Under the pieces are notes generated by a model. The model had not been told where the DNA came from and made no database searches. It saw nothing but the letters and a program-made list of their open reading frames with translations. Position numbers and translations under genes: made by a program. From NCBI GenBank assembly GCA_022843925.1, contig JALHMS010000007.1:70447-103422 (forward strand): 32,976 nt of DNA, read 5' to 3'. Below are positions 1-7,335 of this stretch, piece by piece. Each line of letters opens with the position of its first letter. The stretch's first letter is position 1. This DNA is from Burkholderiales bacterium. Its GTDB lineage: Bacteria; Pseudomonadota; Gammaproteobacteria; Burkholderiales; Ga0077523.

Positions 1-345
1 GTCCAGGTCCGCGGCGGGCGGCGCATCCATCACCCCCTGTAGGAGGGGCCCATGGCCCCGAAAGCGGTGAATGCAAGGAAGCGCCCGAACCGGAACCATC
101 GCCCTCGCGGGCATGGCCCGCTCCTACGGAACCGCAGTCCAGTTCCGCGGCGGGCGGCGTGTCCATCACCCCCGGTAGGAGCGGCCCATGGCCGCGAATG
201 CGGTGAATGCAAGGAAGCGCCCGAACCGGAACCATCGCTTTCGCGGGCATGGCCCGCTCCTACGGAACCGCAGTCCAGTTCCGCGGCGGGCGGCGCATCC
301 ACCGCCCCCGGTAGGAGCGGCCCATGGCCGCGAAGGCGGTGGATG
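1..345. repeat. REP/BIME-like array, GTAG family, copy set 1
   Basis: Two complete 89-bp units (39-127 and 175-263) and a half unit from 311, with a period of 136 bp. Each unit begins GTAGGAG, forms a short hairpin, crosses a linker of about 40 bp, and ends with an inverted hairpin closing in CTCCTAC. The first hairpin is GGGGCC-cat-GGCCCC in unit 1 and GCGGCC-cat-GGCCGC in unit 2, a compensatory change that keeps pairing. The array continues off the left edge, where spacer sequence is visible, and ends next to the 3' end of the minus-strand gene at 380-748. The 5' GTAG followed by a palindrome matches the known layout of REP elements recognised by RAYT transposases; assignment to that class is inference. 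Confidence 0.85.
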
Positions 346-379
346 CCGAAGCCGGGGGGCATGCAGCGGCACTACGTCC

Positions 380-748
380 TCAGCCGCAGACCCTGAGAAG
401 CACTTCCCCGGGAAGCTCCGCGTCGGCCTTCACGCTCTCGTTCGTCGGCGGGAAGGTCCACACGGTCTGATCGCCATAGACGAGGAAATGCTGCTTGGAA
501 AGGACCCGATTCACTTCGCACGCGACCACGTAGTCTTTCGTTGCGCTGTCGTACGGCAGCCCCATCATGTCGCGCTTCTTGGTGTACACGAGCTTGATCC
601 GAAAACGGGTCTCGTTCGCCGCGCTTCGAGAAACGGAGGCGACTTCCAGGAAAGTGCTGTTCAGCGCATCGGACGCAAGAAGCACCCAATCGTCGCCCAG
701 AGCCAACGGCGAAACGATTGAAAGAACTGCCAAAAGAATCGACTTCAT
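380..748 (-). CDS. Small exported protein, surface-adhesin E-like
   Basis: A 122-residue protein. The ATG at 748 is chosen because it starts directly with a typical signal peptide (MKSILLAVLS..., predicted cut near LALG/DD) and has a modest AAGGG upstream; an in-frame start 48 bp further out would add an unlikely leader. The mature part (DDWVLLASD..., with a YVVACEVNR segment and a C-terminal LRVCG) resembles small periplasmic or surface proteins of the surface-adhesin E type, which often read as 'W..l......f.D..si......v...v......', but this is pattern recognition only. Two cysteines, C77 and C121, could form one disulfide. It stands alone, with a REP array just past its 3' end. No function is claimed beyond export. 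Confidence 0.7.
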   Translation of the reverse strand: MKSILLAVLSIVSPLALGDDWVLLASDALNSTFLEVASVSRSAANETRFRIKLVYTKKRDMMGLPYDSATKDYVVACEVNRVLSKQHFLVYGDQTVWTFPPTNESVKADAELPGEVLLRVCG

Positions 749-799
749 GGGATGGCAACCCTTGAAGATGAGATAGCGGAAGGGAACCGAACGCAAGGC

Positions 800-813
800 G
801 GGGTCAGGTCTTG
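800..813 (+). other. GGGGTCAGGTCTTG motif, first copy
   Basis: This 14-bp string recurs exactly at 14401-14414. Read on the minus strand it gives CAAGACCTGACCCC, which I recall as a frequent tail downstream of REP-associated (Y1 family) transposase genes in proteobacteria; spurious proteins ending in QDLTP come from it. Here no transposase remains beside it, so it may be a mobile-element remnant. That association is from memory and was not checked. Confidence 0.4.
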
Positions 814-1280
814 CTCATCACGTTCCTCTAGAGACCGGAACTTCCGAACGCACCGTGGGGAGAATCGTCCAGCCCGCGACCTGGCGGGATCGCGCCGCCC
901 GCCGTGCATGGCAGACCAGCGCCGAGCGGAACTTACAACACGCCTTCCAACTCTGGAAGATAGGTCGCCGCCCATGCTCTGAGCAGGGTCACCGCCACAT
1001 GGTCGGGGCGCGGCGAGCTGCTCACGACGCCTGACTGCGCCCACCCCCGTGCCCAAACATCCATCCCGGACAGCGACGCACGGATTCCGATCTTCCGCGG
1101 GAGTCAATTCCGGAATCCCGCAGGCACGGCCGGCGTCAGGCGCATCGCGCGTGGCAATCGATCCGGTCGGAATCGGCGTCGCAATCGAGAACTCGGGGGC
1201 GGATTGCGTGACCAAGCGCACGGCCCGGCGGGAGGAACCGCAGGAGAGAACTTCGAAATCGGAAATCACAGCCACGTTGG

Positions 1281-1309
1281 TTGACAACGCATGTGGCCGT
1301 CAGTACCTT
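1281..1309 (+). promoter_or_regulatory. Possible sigma-70 promoter upstream of PQQ dehydrogenase
   Basis: A perfect -35 hexamer TTGACA (1281-1286) is followed after 17 bp by TACCTT (1304-1309), a weak -10 match. It would give a leader of roughly 140 nt before the ATG at 1459. The local sequence is less GC-rich than the genes. This is a pattern match only. Confidence 0.3.
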
Positions 1310-1458
1310 TCGGCCGCCTGGAAGTGCGCTTATCTCATCTCACCACTTCTGTCAAGGATTATTTCCCTGGCTCGTTCGGGAATCTTCGGAAGCTCTTTTT
1401 GACACGGCTTCCTGATGTCGCGTGGCACGTGAGTTCAAAACCTAGGAGGAGGAAAACG

Positions 1459-2724
1459 ATGAAAGTTTCGAATGCACTTGGAATCGTGTTTGCGTCCGTC
1501 GGCGTGATGGCATCTGCCAGCGCGTTCGCCGCGCCCCCCAATCTTTCAACCCAGGTGGTGGTCGGCAAGCTCGAGTTGCCGTGGGACATGGCCTTCCTGA
1601 AAGACGGAACCATGTTCTTCACCGAGAAGTGCAAGGGCCTGTCTGTGCGCCTGCCGTCCGGCACCATCAACAAGCTGCACGGTCTCGGCGATTCTTCCGG
1701 CTATGCCTCCTCCAGCGCCGATCTCTTCTGCGATGGCCAGGCAGGCATGATGGGCGTCGCGATCGACCCCGATTTCGCCAGCAATCGCTTCATCTATGTC
1801 TATTCCAGCTCGAATCTCGACGACAAGCTGGTCAATCGCGTCATGCGCTTCAAGGTCGACGATTCTTTCGAGGACGTGTCGGATCGCACGGATATCGTCT
1901 CCGACATCGGCTACAAGCCCAAGGCCACCAAGCACCCGTTCGGTGGCCCCGGCGCGCACAACGGCGGTCGTATCCGCTTCAGCCCCGGTGACGGCTTCCT
2001 GTACGTGACCACGGGTGACAACCACCTCGGCATCGCGCCCCAGAGCCCCACCTACATCGGCGGCAAGGTGCTGCGGATCGATCGGAACGGAAACGCGGCG
2101 CCGGGCAACAATCCGCCGGCGGGATTCGACAAGCGCATCTTCACGTACGGGCACCGCAATCCCCAGGGCATCACCTTCCGCCCGAGCGACAACCGCCCGT
2201 TCACGTCCGAGAACGGCCCGTGGCACAGCGACGAAGTCACCGCACTCGTCAACGGCGGCAATGCGGGCTGGGATCCGCGTCCCAACGTGGCGGGTCGCAA
2301 AGACTGCCCGGATGACTATTGCGGCTACTCGCCCAACCAGATGGGCGCCATGGACCCGAAGCAGCGCGCGGCCTTCATGCCCATGACCGACCTGAAGACC
2401 TACCCGAATGCGATGAAGCCGGCGTGGAACAACAACGGCCTCTCGCAGGGTATGTTCGGCTCGACATTCATCTCGGGCGCCAAGTGGAAGGACTGGGACG
2501 GTTCGATGATCGTCGGCTACACCGGAATCGGCATCCACGGCACCCCGGTCGGCAACCGTCTGGACGTGCTGAAGATCAGCGCCGACGGTCTGTCTTCCAA
2601 GGTCACCCAGGTCTCCTGGCCCACGGCGACGGGGCGCTTCCGCTCCGTGGTGCAAGGTCCTGACGGCGATCTCTATGTGGCTCTCGAAGATCAGGGCAAC
2701 ATCATCCGTGTGACGCCCGAGTAA
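1459..2724 (+). CDS. PQQ-dependent sugar dehydrogenase (soluble GDH/Asd family)
   Basis: A 421-residue periplasmic quinoprotein predicted to oxidise an aldose or related sugar with PQQ and Ca2+. The ATG at 1459 follows a strong GGAGGAGG (1445-1452) and opens a signal peptide ending ASAFA/APP near residue 24. Family landmarks are visible: ELPWDMAFLKDG near residue 39, the HNGGR block with likely catalytic His167, LYVTTGD at 181-187, YGHRNPQG at 230-237 with Arg233 matching the substrate-binding arginine of soluble glucose dehydrogenase, and a late HSDEV...GGNAGWD segment at 256-272. Length fits the family. Cys58, Cys91, Cys283 and Cys288 may form disulfides. The next gene is a cytochrome c, the likely electron acceptor. 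Substrate identity cannot be read from sequence. Confidence 0.9.
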   Translation: MKVSNALGIVFASVGVMASASAFAAPPNLSTQVVVGKLELPWDMAFLKDGTMFFTEKCKGLSVRLPSGTINKLHGLGDSSGYASSSADLFCDGQAGMMGVAIDPDFASNRFIYVYSSSNLDDKLVNRVMRFKVDDSFEDVSDRTDIVSDIGYKPKATKHPFGGPGAHNGGRIRFSPGDGFLYVTTGDNHLGIAPQSPTYIGGKVLRIDRNGNAAPGNNPPAGFDKRIFTYGHRNPQGITFRPSDNRPFTSENGPWHSDEVTALVNGGNAGWDPRPNVAGRKDCPDDYCGYSPNQMGAMDPKQRAAFMPMTDLKTYPNAMKPAWNNNGLSQGMFGSTFISGAKWKDWDGSMIVGYTGIGIHGTPVGNRLDVLKISADGLSSKVTQVSWPTATGRFRSVVQGPDGDLYVALEDQGNIIRVTPE

Positions 2725-2737
2725 GTTGTCACTTCGA

Positions 2738-2769
2738 ACGCGCTGCCGCATCCGGCAGCGCGTTTTTTC
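2738..2769 (+). terminator. Rho-independent terminator after PQQ dehydrogenase
   Basis: A perfect 11-bp stem (2738-2748 with 2753-2763) closes a 4-nt loop, CATC, and runs into TTTTTT. It begins 13 nt after the stop codon. It is one of the two textbook terminators in the window and separates the dehydrogenase from the cytochrome c gene. Confidence 0.92.
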
Positions 2770-2832
2770 TTCTTCCGGTTGCGCTGTCGAGGTGTTCTCC
2801 TCAAACCGGTTCATGGCTATCAGGAGGTTTTG

Positions 2833-3144
2833 GTGAGGTCCTTGATTGCGCTTTGTGTTGCATTCTGTTTCGTAGGCCTTGGCAGTCCCGCATTCGCCGA
2901 CAAGGACATGTTGCAGAAGAACAACTGCTTTGCATGTCACAGCATCGACAAGAGAAAGTACGGTCCCAAGCTCGTGGAGGTCGCGAAGAAGTACGCGGGC
3001 GATCCAGACGCCGCTCAGGTGCTGGCCAGAAAGATTCAGGCGGGTGGCACCGGCGTATGGGGAGAGGACATCATGCCGCCGCAGCCGCAGGTCTCCGATG
3101 AGGAAGCGCTGGCGCTGGCGAAGTACATTCTTTCCCTGCCCTGA
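2833..3144 (+). CDS. Class I cytochrome c, periplasmic
   Basis: A 103-residue monohaem cytochrome c. The GTG at 2833 is selected because AGGAGG (2822-2827) lies 5 nt upstream and a signal peptide follows at once (MRSLIALCVAFCFVGLG..., cut near AFA/D at residues 22-23); a longer in-frame ATG at 2779 lacks this. CFACH (C32, C35, H36) binds haem covalently, and Met81 in DIMPPQP is the probable sixth ligand, as in cytochromes c-551/c-552. The C-terminal helix EEALALAKYILSLP is typical. Its position right after the PQQ dehydrogenase suggests it takes electrons from that enzyme, although a strong terminator lies between them, so it may rely on read-through or a promoter inside the 64-bp gap. Confidence 0.9.
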   Translation: MRSLIALCVAFCFVGLGSPAFADKDMLQKNNCFACHSIDKRKYGPKLVEVAKKYAGDPDAAQVLARKIQAGGTGVWGEDIMPPQPQVSDEEALALAKYILSLP

Positions 3145-3355
3145 CACTTGCCCCGCCGCATCCAGCGCCGGAGACGATCGGCAACACGGACCACACCTAC
3201 CAGCAGCGACGGAACTGCGCCCGCGTCGATGCATCAACGCAGCGATTTTCCGTCGGGTCTTGCACGGAATGAGGACGCGTTGTCGTCGTGATCGACGACG
3301 GTGAGAAGAACGACCGAGACGTCCCCGTGCAACGTGAAGAGAAGGGCATCATCTC
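3145..3355. other. Intergenic, no feature recognised
   Basis: About 210 bp between the cytochrome c stop codon and the first REP half-unit. No gene, clear terminator or RNA was seen here. Confidence 0.5.
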
Positions 3356-3804
3356 CCGGAACCATCGCTTTCGCGGCCCTGGGCCGCTCCTACAAGAACC
3401 GCAACCCGGTCCCACGGCTGGCGGCGTATCCATCACCCCCTGTAGGAGCGGCCCAGGGCCGCGAAAACGGTGACTGCAAGGAAGCGCCCGAACCGGAACC
3501 ATCGCTTTCGCGGGCGTGGCCCGCTCCTACAGAAACCGCAACCCGGTCCCACGGCTGGCGGCGTATCCATCACCCCCTGTAGGAGCGGCCCAGGGCCGCG
3601 AAAGCGGTGAATGCAAGGAAGCGCCCGAACCGAAACCATCGCGTTCGCGGCCCTGGGCCGCTCCTACAAGAACCGCAACCCGGTCCCACGGCTGGCGGCG
3701 TATCCATCACCCCCTGTAGGAGCGGCCCATGGCCGCGAAAGCGGTGAATGCAAGGAAGCGTCTGAACCGGAAACATCGCTTTCGCGGGCGTGGCCCGCTC
3801 CTAC
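3356..3804. repeat. REP/BIME-like array, GTAG family, copy set 2
   Basis: A partial unit ending at 3393, then three full 89-bp units at 3442-3530, 3579-3667 and 3716-3804; the period is exactly 137 bp. Inner palindromes include GCGGCCCAGGGCCGC and GCGGCC-cat-GGCCGC. Spacers carry a common block resembling ACCGCAACCCGGTCCCACGG and ending CCATCACCCCCT. They are clearly related to the spacers at 128-174, so this locus and the array at the left edge share an ancestor that included the spacer. It lies downstream of the cytochrome c gene and upstream of the SDR gene. Confidence 0.88.
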
Positions 3805-3904
3805 AGGAACTGCGGCACAGTTCCGCCGCGTGCCAACGGTTCGAGAGGCGACCCAAGGACCGGGCAGTAGAATCAATCACCTCCCTTCCGAGTCTATCCT
3901 CCCC

Positions 3905-4663
3905 ATGACCTCCGAAGCTCCCGTCGCCATCGTCACCGGCAGTGCCGGCGGCATCGGCGAATCCGCTGCCCGTGCGCTGGCCGCCCGCGGCCATCGACTC
4001 ATCATCGCCGACATCCAGGCCGAAGCGGCCGAGGCCACTGCGGCGCGCATGTGCAGCGAGGGGATCACAGCGGATGCAGTGAACGTGGACGTGACGCAGC
4101 CGGCCAGCACGGCCGCACTCGTGGCGCGCACGCTGGCGCTGCACGGACGCATCGACGTGCTCGTGAACAACGCAGGCATCGAGAGTCCGACACCGTTTCT
4201 CGACATCACGCTCGACGCCTTTGATCGCGTGATGCGCGTGAACACCACCAGCGTGTGGATCTGCTGCCAGGCCGTGATCCCGGTGATGCTCCGGCAGGGC
4301 AAGGGCTCCATCGTGAACGTGAGTTCCATCGCGGGCCAGCGGGGGGGCGGCATCATGGGCACGGCCGCGTATTCGACGTCGAAGGGCGCGGTCATCGCGA
4401 TGTCGAAGGCGCTCGCTCGCGAGTTCGCGAAGTCGGGCATCCGCGTGAATGCGGTGGCACCGGGGGCGACGGCGACCGCACTTGCGCAACGTCAGATCGA
4501 TCGTCTGCCGCCCGACACGCTGGACCGCATCAAGGCTGCAACACCCATGGGGCGCCTCGGGCAGCCGCACGAGATCGCCGCGCTGATCGCGTTTCTCGCC
4601 TCCGACGACGCCTCGTTCATGACCGGCCACGTCTACAACGTGGACGGCGGCACCGCGATGTGA
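3905..4663 (+). CDS. SDR-family NAD(P)-dependent oxidoreductase
   Basis: A 252-residue classical short-chain dehydrogenase of normal length. It has the Rossmann motif TGSAGGIG at 11-18, Asp36 at the end of beta-2 (IIADI, usually NAD(H) preference), NNAG at 88-91, and the catalytic set Ser141, Tyr156, Lys160 (YSTSK). The PG after beta-6 (VNAVAPG) and the C-terminal FMTGHVYNVDGG are typical of the FabG-like branch. The ATG at 3905 begins just before the first beta strand; the open frame upstream is REP sequence and not coding. It converges with the HupE-like gene, with 28 nt between the stops. The substrate is unknown. Confidence 0.9.
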   Translation: MTSEAPVAIVTGSAGGIGESAARALAARGHRLIIADIQAEAAEATAARMCSEGITADAVNVDVTQPASTAALVARTLALHGRIDVLVNNAGIESPTPFLDITLDAFDRVMRVNTTSVWICCQAVIPVMLRQGKGSIVNVSSIAGQRGGGIMGTAAYSTSKGAVIAMSKALAREFAKSGIRVNAVAPGATATALAQRQIDRLPPDTLDRIKAATPMGRLGQPHEIAALIAFLASDDASFMTGHVYNVDGGTAM

Positions 4664-4691
4664 CGCGCGCGACGATCGTGGCGTCGGACCG

Positions 4692-5639
4692 CTACGACAC
4701 GATCGCTGCGATCCGATCGATCGACCAGTAGGCGGCGATGCTTCCGATGGCGTAGAGCGCCACCGCCCGGGCAGGCAGCAGTTGCGGGCGGTTCGCGAAG
4801 ACGCGGTAGGCGAACCAGGCCACCGCCACCACCAGCACCTGCCCCACTTCCACGCCGAGATTGAACGTGAGCAGCGCCGTCAGCAGATGGTTCTGCGGCA
4901 GGCCGATCTCCTCCAGCGCACCTGCGAAACCGAGCCCGTGCACGAGGCCGAAGAGAAAGGCGACCAGCGCGGGCCAGCGACGCGACAGCGTCTGTCGGGA
5001 GTGCAGGGCCTCGGCGGCCACCAGCACGATCGACAGCGCGATGGCTGCCTCCACCGGCGGTCGACGCAGCGTCAGCCAGCCGAGCGCGCTCAACGCGAGG
5101 GTCAGGCTGTGCGCACCGGTGAAAGCGGTGATGGTCCACAGCAGTCGACGACCGAAGCCCACGAGGAACAGCAGCGCGATCACGAACAGCAGATGATCGA
5201 AACCGCTCAGGATGTGCTCCACGCCCAGCACGCCGTAGGCCGCAGCGACTTCACCCACGCCGCGCTGGTCGTCCGCCGATCCCCAAAGGCGGACGCTGCG
5301 CTGCGCGGTCGTGATCGTGTACACGCGCTTCTGCCCATCGGCCCAGTGCACCTTCACCAAAGCCGCCGAGTAGGTCTTGCCCACGCCCTCGATCGCGAGC
5401 GTGCCCGTGAGCCCCTGCTCGCCGCAGCGCAGCGTATTCGCCTCGGCCCGGCAGTGCGACGGCCAGACAGGCGTCAGTTCGTCGGCGGCCGGACGCGCAC
5501 CGCTCGCGATCCACTGCCAGACGAAGTCGCCACGCGCCGTCTCGCGCAGATCCATCTCCGCCATGCTCAGCTCGTGGGCCGACGCCATGCCGGCCCACAG
5601 GAGCAGCCACGCGCAGAACACGGTACGGATCGCGTTCAT
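4692..5639 (-). CDS. HupE/UreJ-family membrane protein
   Basis: A 315-residue inner-membrane protein. A signal peptide (cut near MASA/HEL, residue 21) leads into an N-terminal periplasmic domain with Cys63 and Cys72 as a possible disulfide. From about residue 133 come roughly six membrane helices. The HupE/UreJ metal-transporter hallmarks are present: EHILSGFDHLLF (H142, D148, H149), AFTGAHSLTLAL (H177), FGLVHGLGFAG (H234) and FNLGVEVGQ. Family members are associated with nickel or cobalt uptake, but this longer form with a periplasmic domain is poorly characterised. Its start codon overlaps the stop of the PpiC-like gene (ATGA, 5636-5639), implying translational coupling. No hydrogenase or urease gene is near, so a role with the DUF3604 protein is more likely than a hydrogenase role. 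Confidence 0.85.
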   Translation of the reverse strand: MNAIRTVFCAWLLLWAGMASAHELSMAEMDLRETARGDFVWQWIASGARPAADELTPVWPSHCRAEANTLRCGEQGLTGTLAIEGVGKTYSAALVKVHWADGQKRVYTITTAQRSVRLWGSADDQRGVGEVAAAYGVLGVEHILSGFDHLLFVIALLFLVGFGRRLLWTITAFTGAHSLTLALSALGWLTLRRPPVEAAIALSIVLVAAEALHSRQTLSRRWPALVAFLFGLVHGLGFAGALEEIGLPQNHLLTALLTFNLGVEVGQVLVVAVAWFAYRVFANRPQLLPARAVALYAIGSIAAYWSIDRIAAIVS

Positions 5640-6499
5640 CGCCGGTCGCCCTCGGCGTAGCGGATGGTGTACTTGGCGGTCATGGCCTGCACCGCCGCGG
5701 AGCGCATCTCGGCCATGGTGGCATCCACCCAGTCCTGCATCACGGCGTTGCGCAGCGGTTCGAACTCCGCCGCACGCGCGGGTGTGACCGACTCCAGCCG
5801 CATGATCCGCAGGCGGTCCTTGCTCTGCAGGACGCGCCATTCGCCGGGCGGGGACGCTTCCAGCGCACGGGCGAAGTCCTCGCCGTAGCTCTGGACGATG
5901 GTCGGATGGGGCCGCCCGCTGAATGCGTTGAGGGAGGCCTGCACTTCGCCCGGCTTGCCGGCATTCAGTGTGGCCGCGAACGCGCGCAGCGCCGCCTCGG
6001 GCGTGTCGGCCGACAGGACTGCCTCCTGGAAATCGAAGCGGGGCGGCTCGTCGTAGCGGACGCGGTTCTTCTCGAACCAGGCACGCAATCCGGCATCGTC
6101 GATCGGAGGCAGCTTCAGCCCGGCTTCGATCACGTTGAGCGCCTTGAAGATGACGCGGTCGCGGATGGTCACGTCGCCGCGGTCGACCTGGAGCGCCATC
6201 CCCTCGCGATACAGCACCTCGTTGTCGAGCCAGACGCGGCGCAGCGCGTCCATCTCGGTGGCGTTCGGATCGCGGCGGCGCGCTTCGGCGAAGACCTCGC
6301 GCACCTCGGCATCCACGGCGGCGTCGATGACGATGACGCGCGGGTCGTCGGCACGCTCGGAGAAGACGCGGTCGAGGCCGAAGACGCAGGCGCCAAGGAT
6401 CAGGAAGTGGAGCAGTGGCTCGCGAAGCCAGGCGGGTGTGCCCTTCTTCGGGCGGGAGGCGTCACGTGCGATTGCATCGGCGGGCAGACTGGCAGACAT
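5636..6499 (-). CDS. Membrane-anchored PpiC-like peptidyl-prolyl isomerase
   Basis: A 287-residue protein with one N-terminal membrane anchor (WLREPLLHFLILGACVFGLDRVF, about 24-46) and a large periplasmic part. It contains a SurA/PpiC-type N domain (LDNEVLYREGMAL around 91-103) followed by a region at 150-235 resembling a parvulin domain. That region is reduced and lacks obvious catalytic signature residues, so chaperone activity is likelier than isomerase activity. The WLREPLLHFL opening is typical of the proteins that accompany HupE-like genes. The ATG at 6499 is preferred, but the ribosome site is weak and an upstream start cannot be excluded. It overlaps the HupE-like gene by 4 nt. Confidence 0.8.
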   Translation of the reverse strand: MSASLPADAIARDASRPKKGTPAWLREPLLHFLILGACVFGLDRVFSERADDPRVIVIDAAVDAEVREVFAEARRRDPNATEMDALRRVWLDNEVLYREGMALQVDRGDVTIRDRVIFKALNVIEAGLKLPPIDDAGLRAWFEKNRVRYDEPPRFDFQEAVLSADTPEAALRAFAATLNAGKPGEVQASLNAFSGRPHPTIVQSYGEDFARALEASPPGEWRVLQSKDRLRIMRLESVTPARAAEFEPLRNAVMQDWVDATMAEMRSAAVQAMTAKYTIRYAEGDRR

Positions 6500-6534
6500 G
6501 CGGAGAAACTCGTCGAGAGAAATTGAAAGCCATA

Positions 6535-6566
6535 CGGGGGCGGGGCGCTTTCGCACCCCGCCCCCG
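6535..6566 (-). terminator. Strong GC hairpin without U-tract
   Basis: A perfect 11-bp G/C stem (6535-6545 with 6556-6566) around a 10-nt loop lies between the PEP-CTERM gene and the PpiC-like gene. No run of U follows on the minus strand. It may cause partial termination or set an mRNA end rather than act as a full terminator. Confidence 0.5.
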
Positions 6567-6590
6567 GCGGGACACAACGTTGCGGCAGAC

Positions 6591-7241
6591 TCAGTTCACC
6601 GCGGCGCGACGACGGGCACGACCCGCCACGCCGGCAACGGCGACGAGGCCCAGACCCATGAGCGCGTAGGTCTCGGGTTCGGGCACAGCCGTCACGGTGA
6701 CGTTGTCGAACACGGCCGTGATGCCGGCGGCGTCGCCGAAGGTGATGGACTTCGCGACGTTCGTGCCGAGATCGAAGGACGACATCCCGAACGTGCACAG
6801 CGGCGTGGCGACGTCGCACCCGACGGCGTTCGCCATCAGGGCGAGGCCGCCCAGGCGCGTGCCCGTGCCGTTCAGGCCGGACCACACGCCGATCTCGCCG
6901 GCATCGTTGGAGGAGTACGAGAAAGACACCATGCCCGTGAAGCCGATGGCGACGTTCATCGCGGCATCTTCGAACACGGCGGTGAGCACGCCGACGGGGG
7001 AAGGCGCGTTACCGAAGTAAGGGCCGAGCTCGTCGTTGCGCAGGGCGAGGGCGTCGGGCCCGAAGGACACGCCGAGGTTCGCACCGGCCACGTCGGCGCC
7101 GTCGACGCCGCCGTTGTAGTGCTCGGCGATGGAAGCGAAGCTGGTCGGGGTCTCGAAGTCGACGACGAGCGGCACGGCGAACGTCGTGCCGGAGAGGAGC
7201 ATGCCGCCCAGGAGGGCGACGGGGGCGAGAGTGAGTTTCAT
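6591..7241 (-). CDS. PEP-CTERM sorting-domain protein
   Basis: A 216-residue exported protein. The signal peptide (MKLTLAPVALLGGMLLSG..., cut near TFA/V at residue 22) is followed by a beta-rich domain of the kind often found in PEP-CTERM extracellular proteins: VDFETP near 27, VSFSYSS near 105 and FDNVTVTAV near 178. It ends in a PEP-CTERM tail: VPEPETYALM at 186-195, a membrane helix, then an Arg-rich end at 208-212. Such tails are cut by exosortase, which exports proteins linked to exopolysaccharide. Cys142 and Cys149 may pair. It sits in the same orientation between the DUF3604 and PpiC-like genes. No exosortase gene is present in the window. Confidence 0.88.
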   Translation of the reverse strand: MKLTLAPVALLGGMLLSGTTFAVPLVVDFETPTSFASIAEHYNGGVDGADVAGANLGVSFGPDALALRNDELGPYFGNAPSPVGVLTAVFEDAAMNVAIGFTGMVSFSYSSNDAGEIGVWSGLNGTGTRLGGLALMANAVGCDVATPLCTFGMSSFDLGTNVAKSITFGDAAGITAVFDNVTVTAVPEPETYALMGLGLVAVAGVAGRARRRAAVN

Positions 7242-7289
7242 CGTTGCGGTCTCTATGGAATGTTGGTCTTGGTGAGTCCCGGGCTGGAT

Positions 7290-7317
7290 CCGCGGGAACC
7301 GGTCGCGGTTCCCGCGG
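7290..7317 (-). terminator. Strong GC hairpin after the DUF3604 gene
   Basis: A perfect 11-bp stem (7290-7300, CCGCGGGAACC, with 7307-7317) around a 6-nt loop, 18 nt past the DUF3604 stop. There is no U-tract, as with the hairpin at 6535-6566. Partial termination or protection of the upstream mRNA is a reasonable inference. Confidence 0.5.
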
Positions 7318-7335
7318 GCTGCGTCCGGACTCCGG

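Larger units (their letters stand above)
797..1458. other. Intergenic region without convincing gene
   Basis: About 660 bp between divergent genes. Open frames exist on both strands but lack credible ribosome sites, signal peptides or recognisable motifs. It holds a GGGGTCAGGTCTTG motif near its left end and a possible promoter at 1281-1309 ahead of the PQQ dehydrogenase. Otherwise nothing identifiable was seen. Confidence 0.5.

Noticed and set aside
745-1287. 180-residue minus-strand frame carrying a DEQDLTPP segment
   Set aside because: The segment comes from the GGGGTCAGGTCTTG motif; there is no ribosome site, motif or plausible domain.
1546-3237. 563-residue open frame on the minus strand
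   Set aside because: It lies antisense to the PQQ dehydrogenase and cytochrome c genes, is rich in Arg/Ala/Val without domains, and arises from GC-rich codon use.
4692-5639. HupE as part of a hydrogenase or urease locus
   Set aside because: No hydrogenase, urease or accessory gene is in the window; the neighbours are DUF3604 and a PpiC-like gene.
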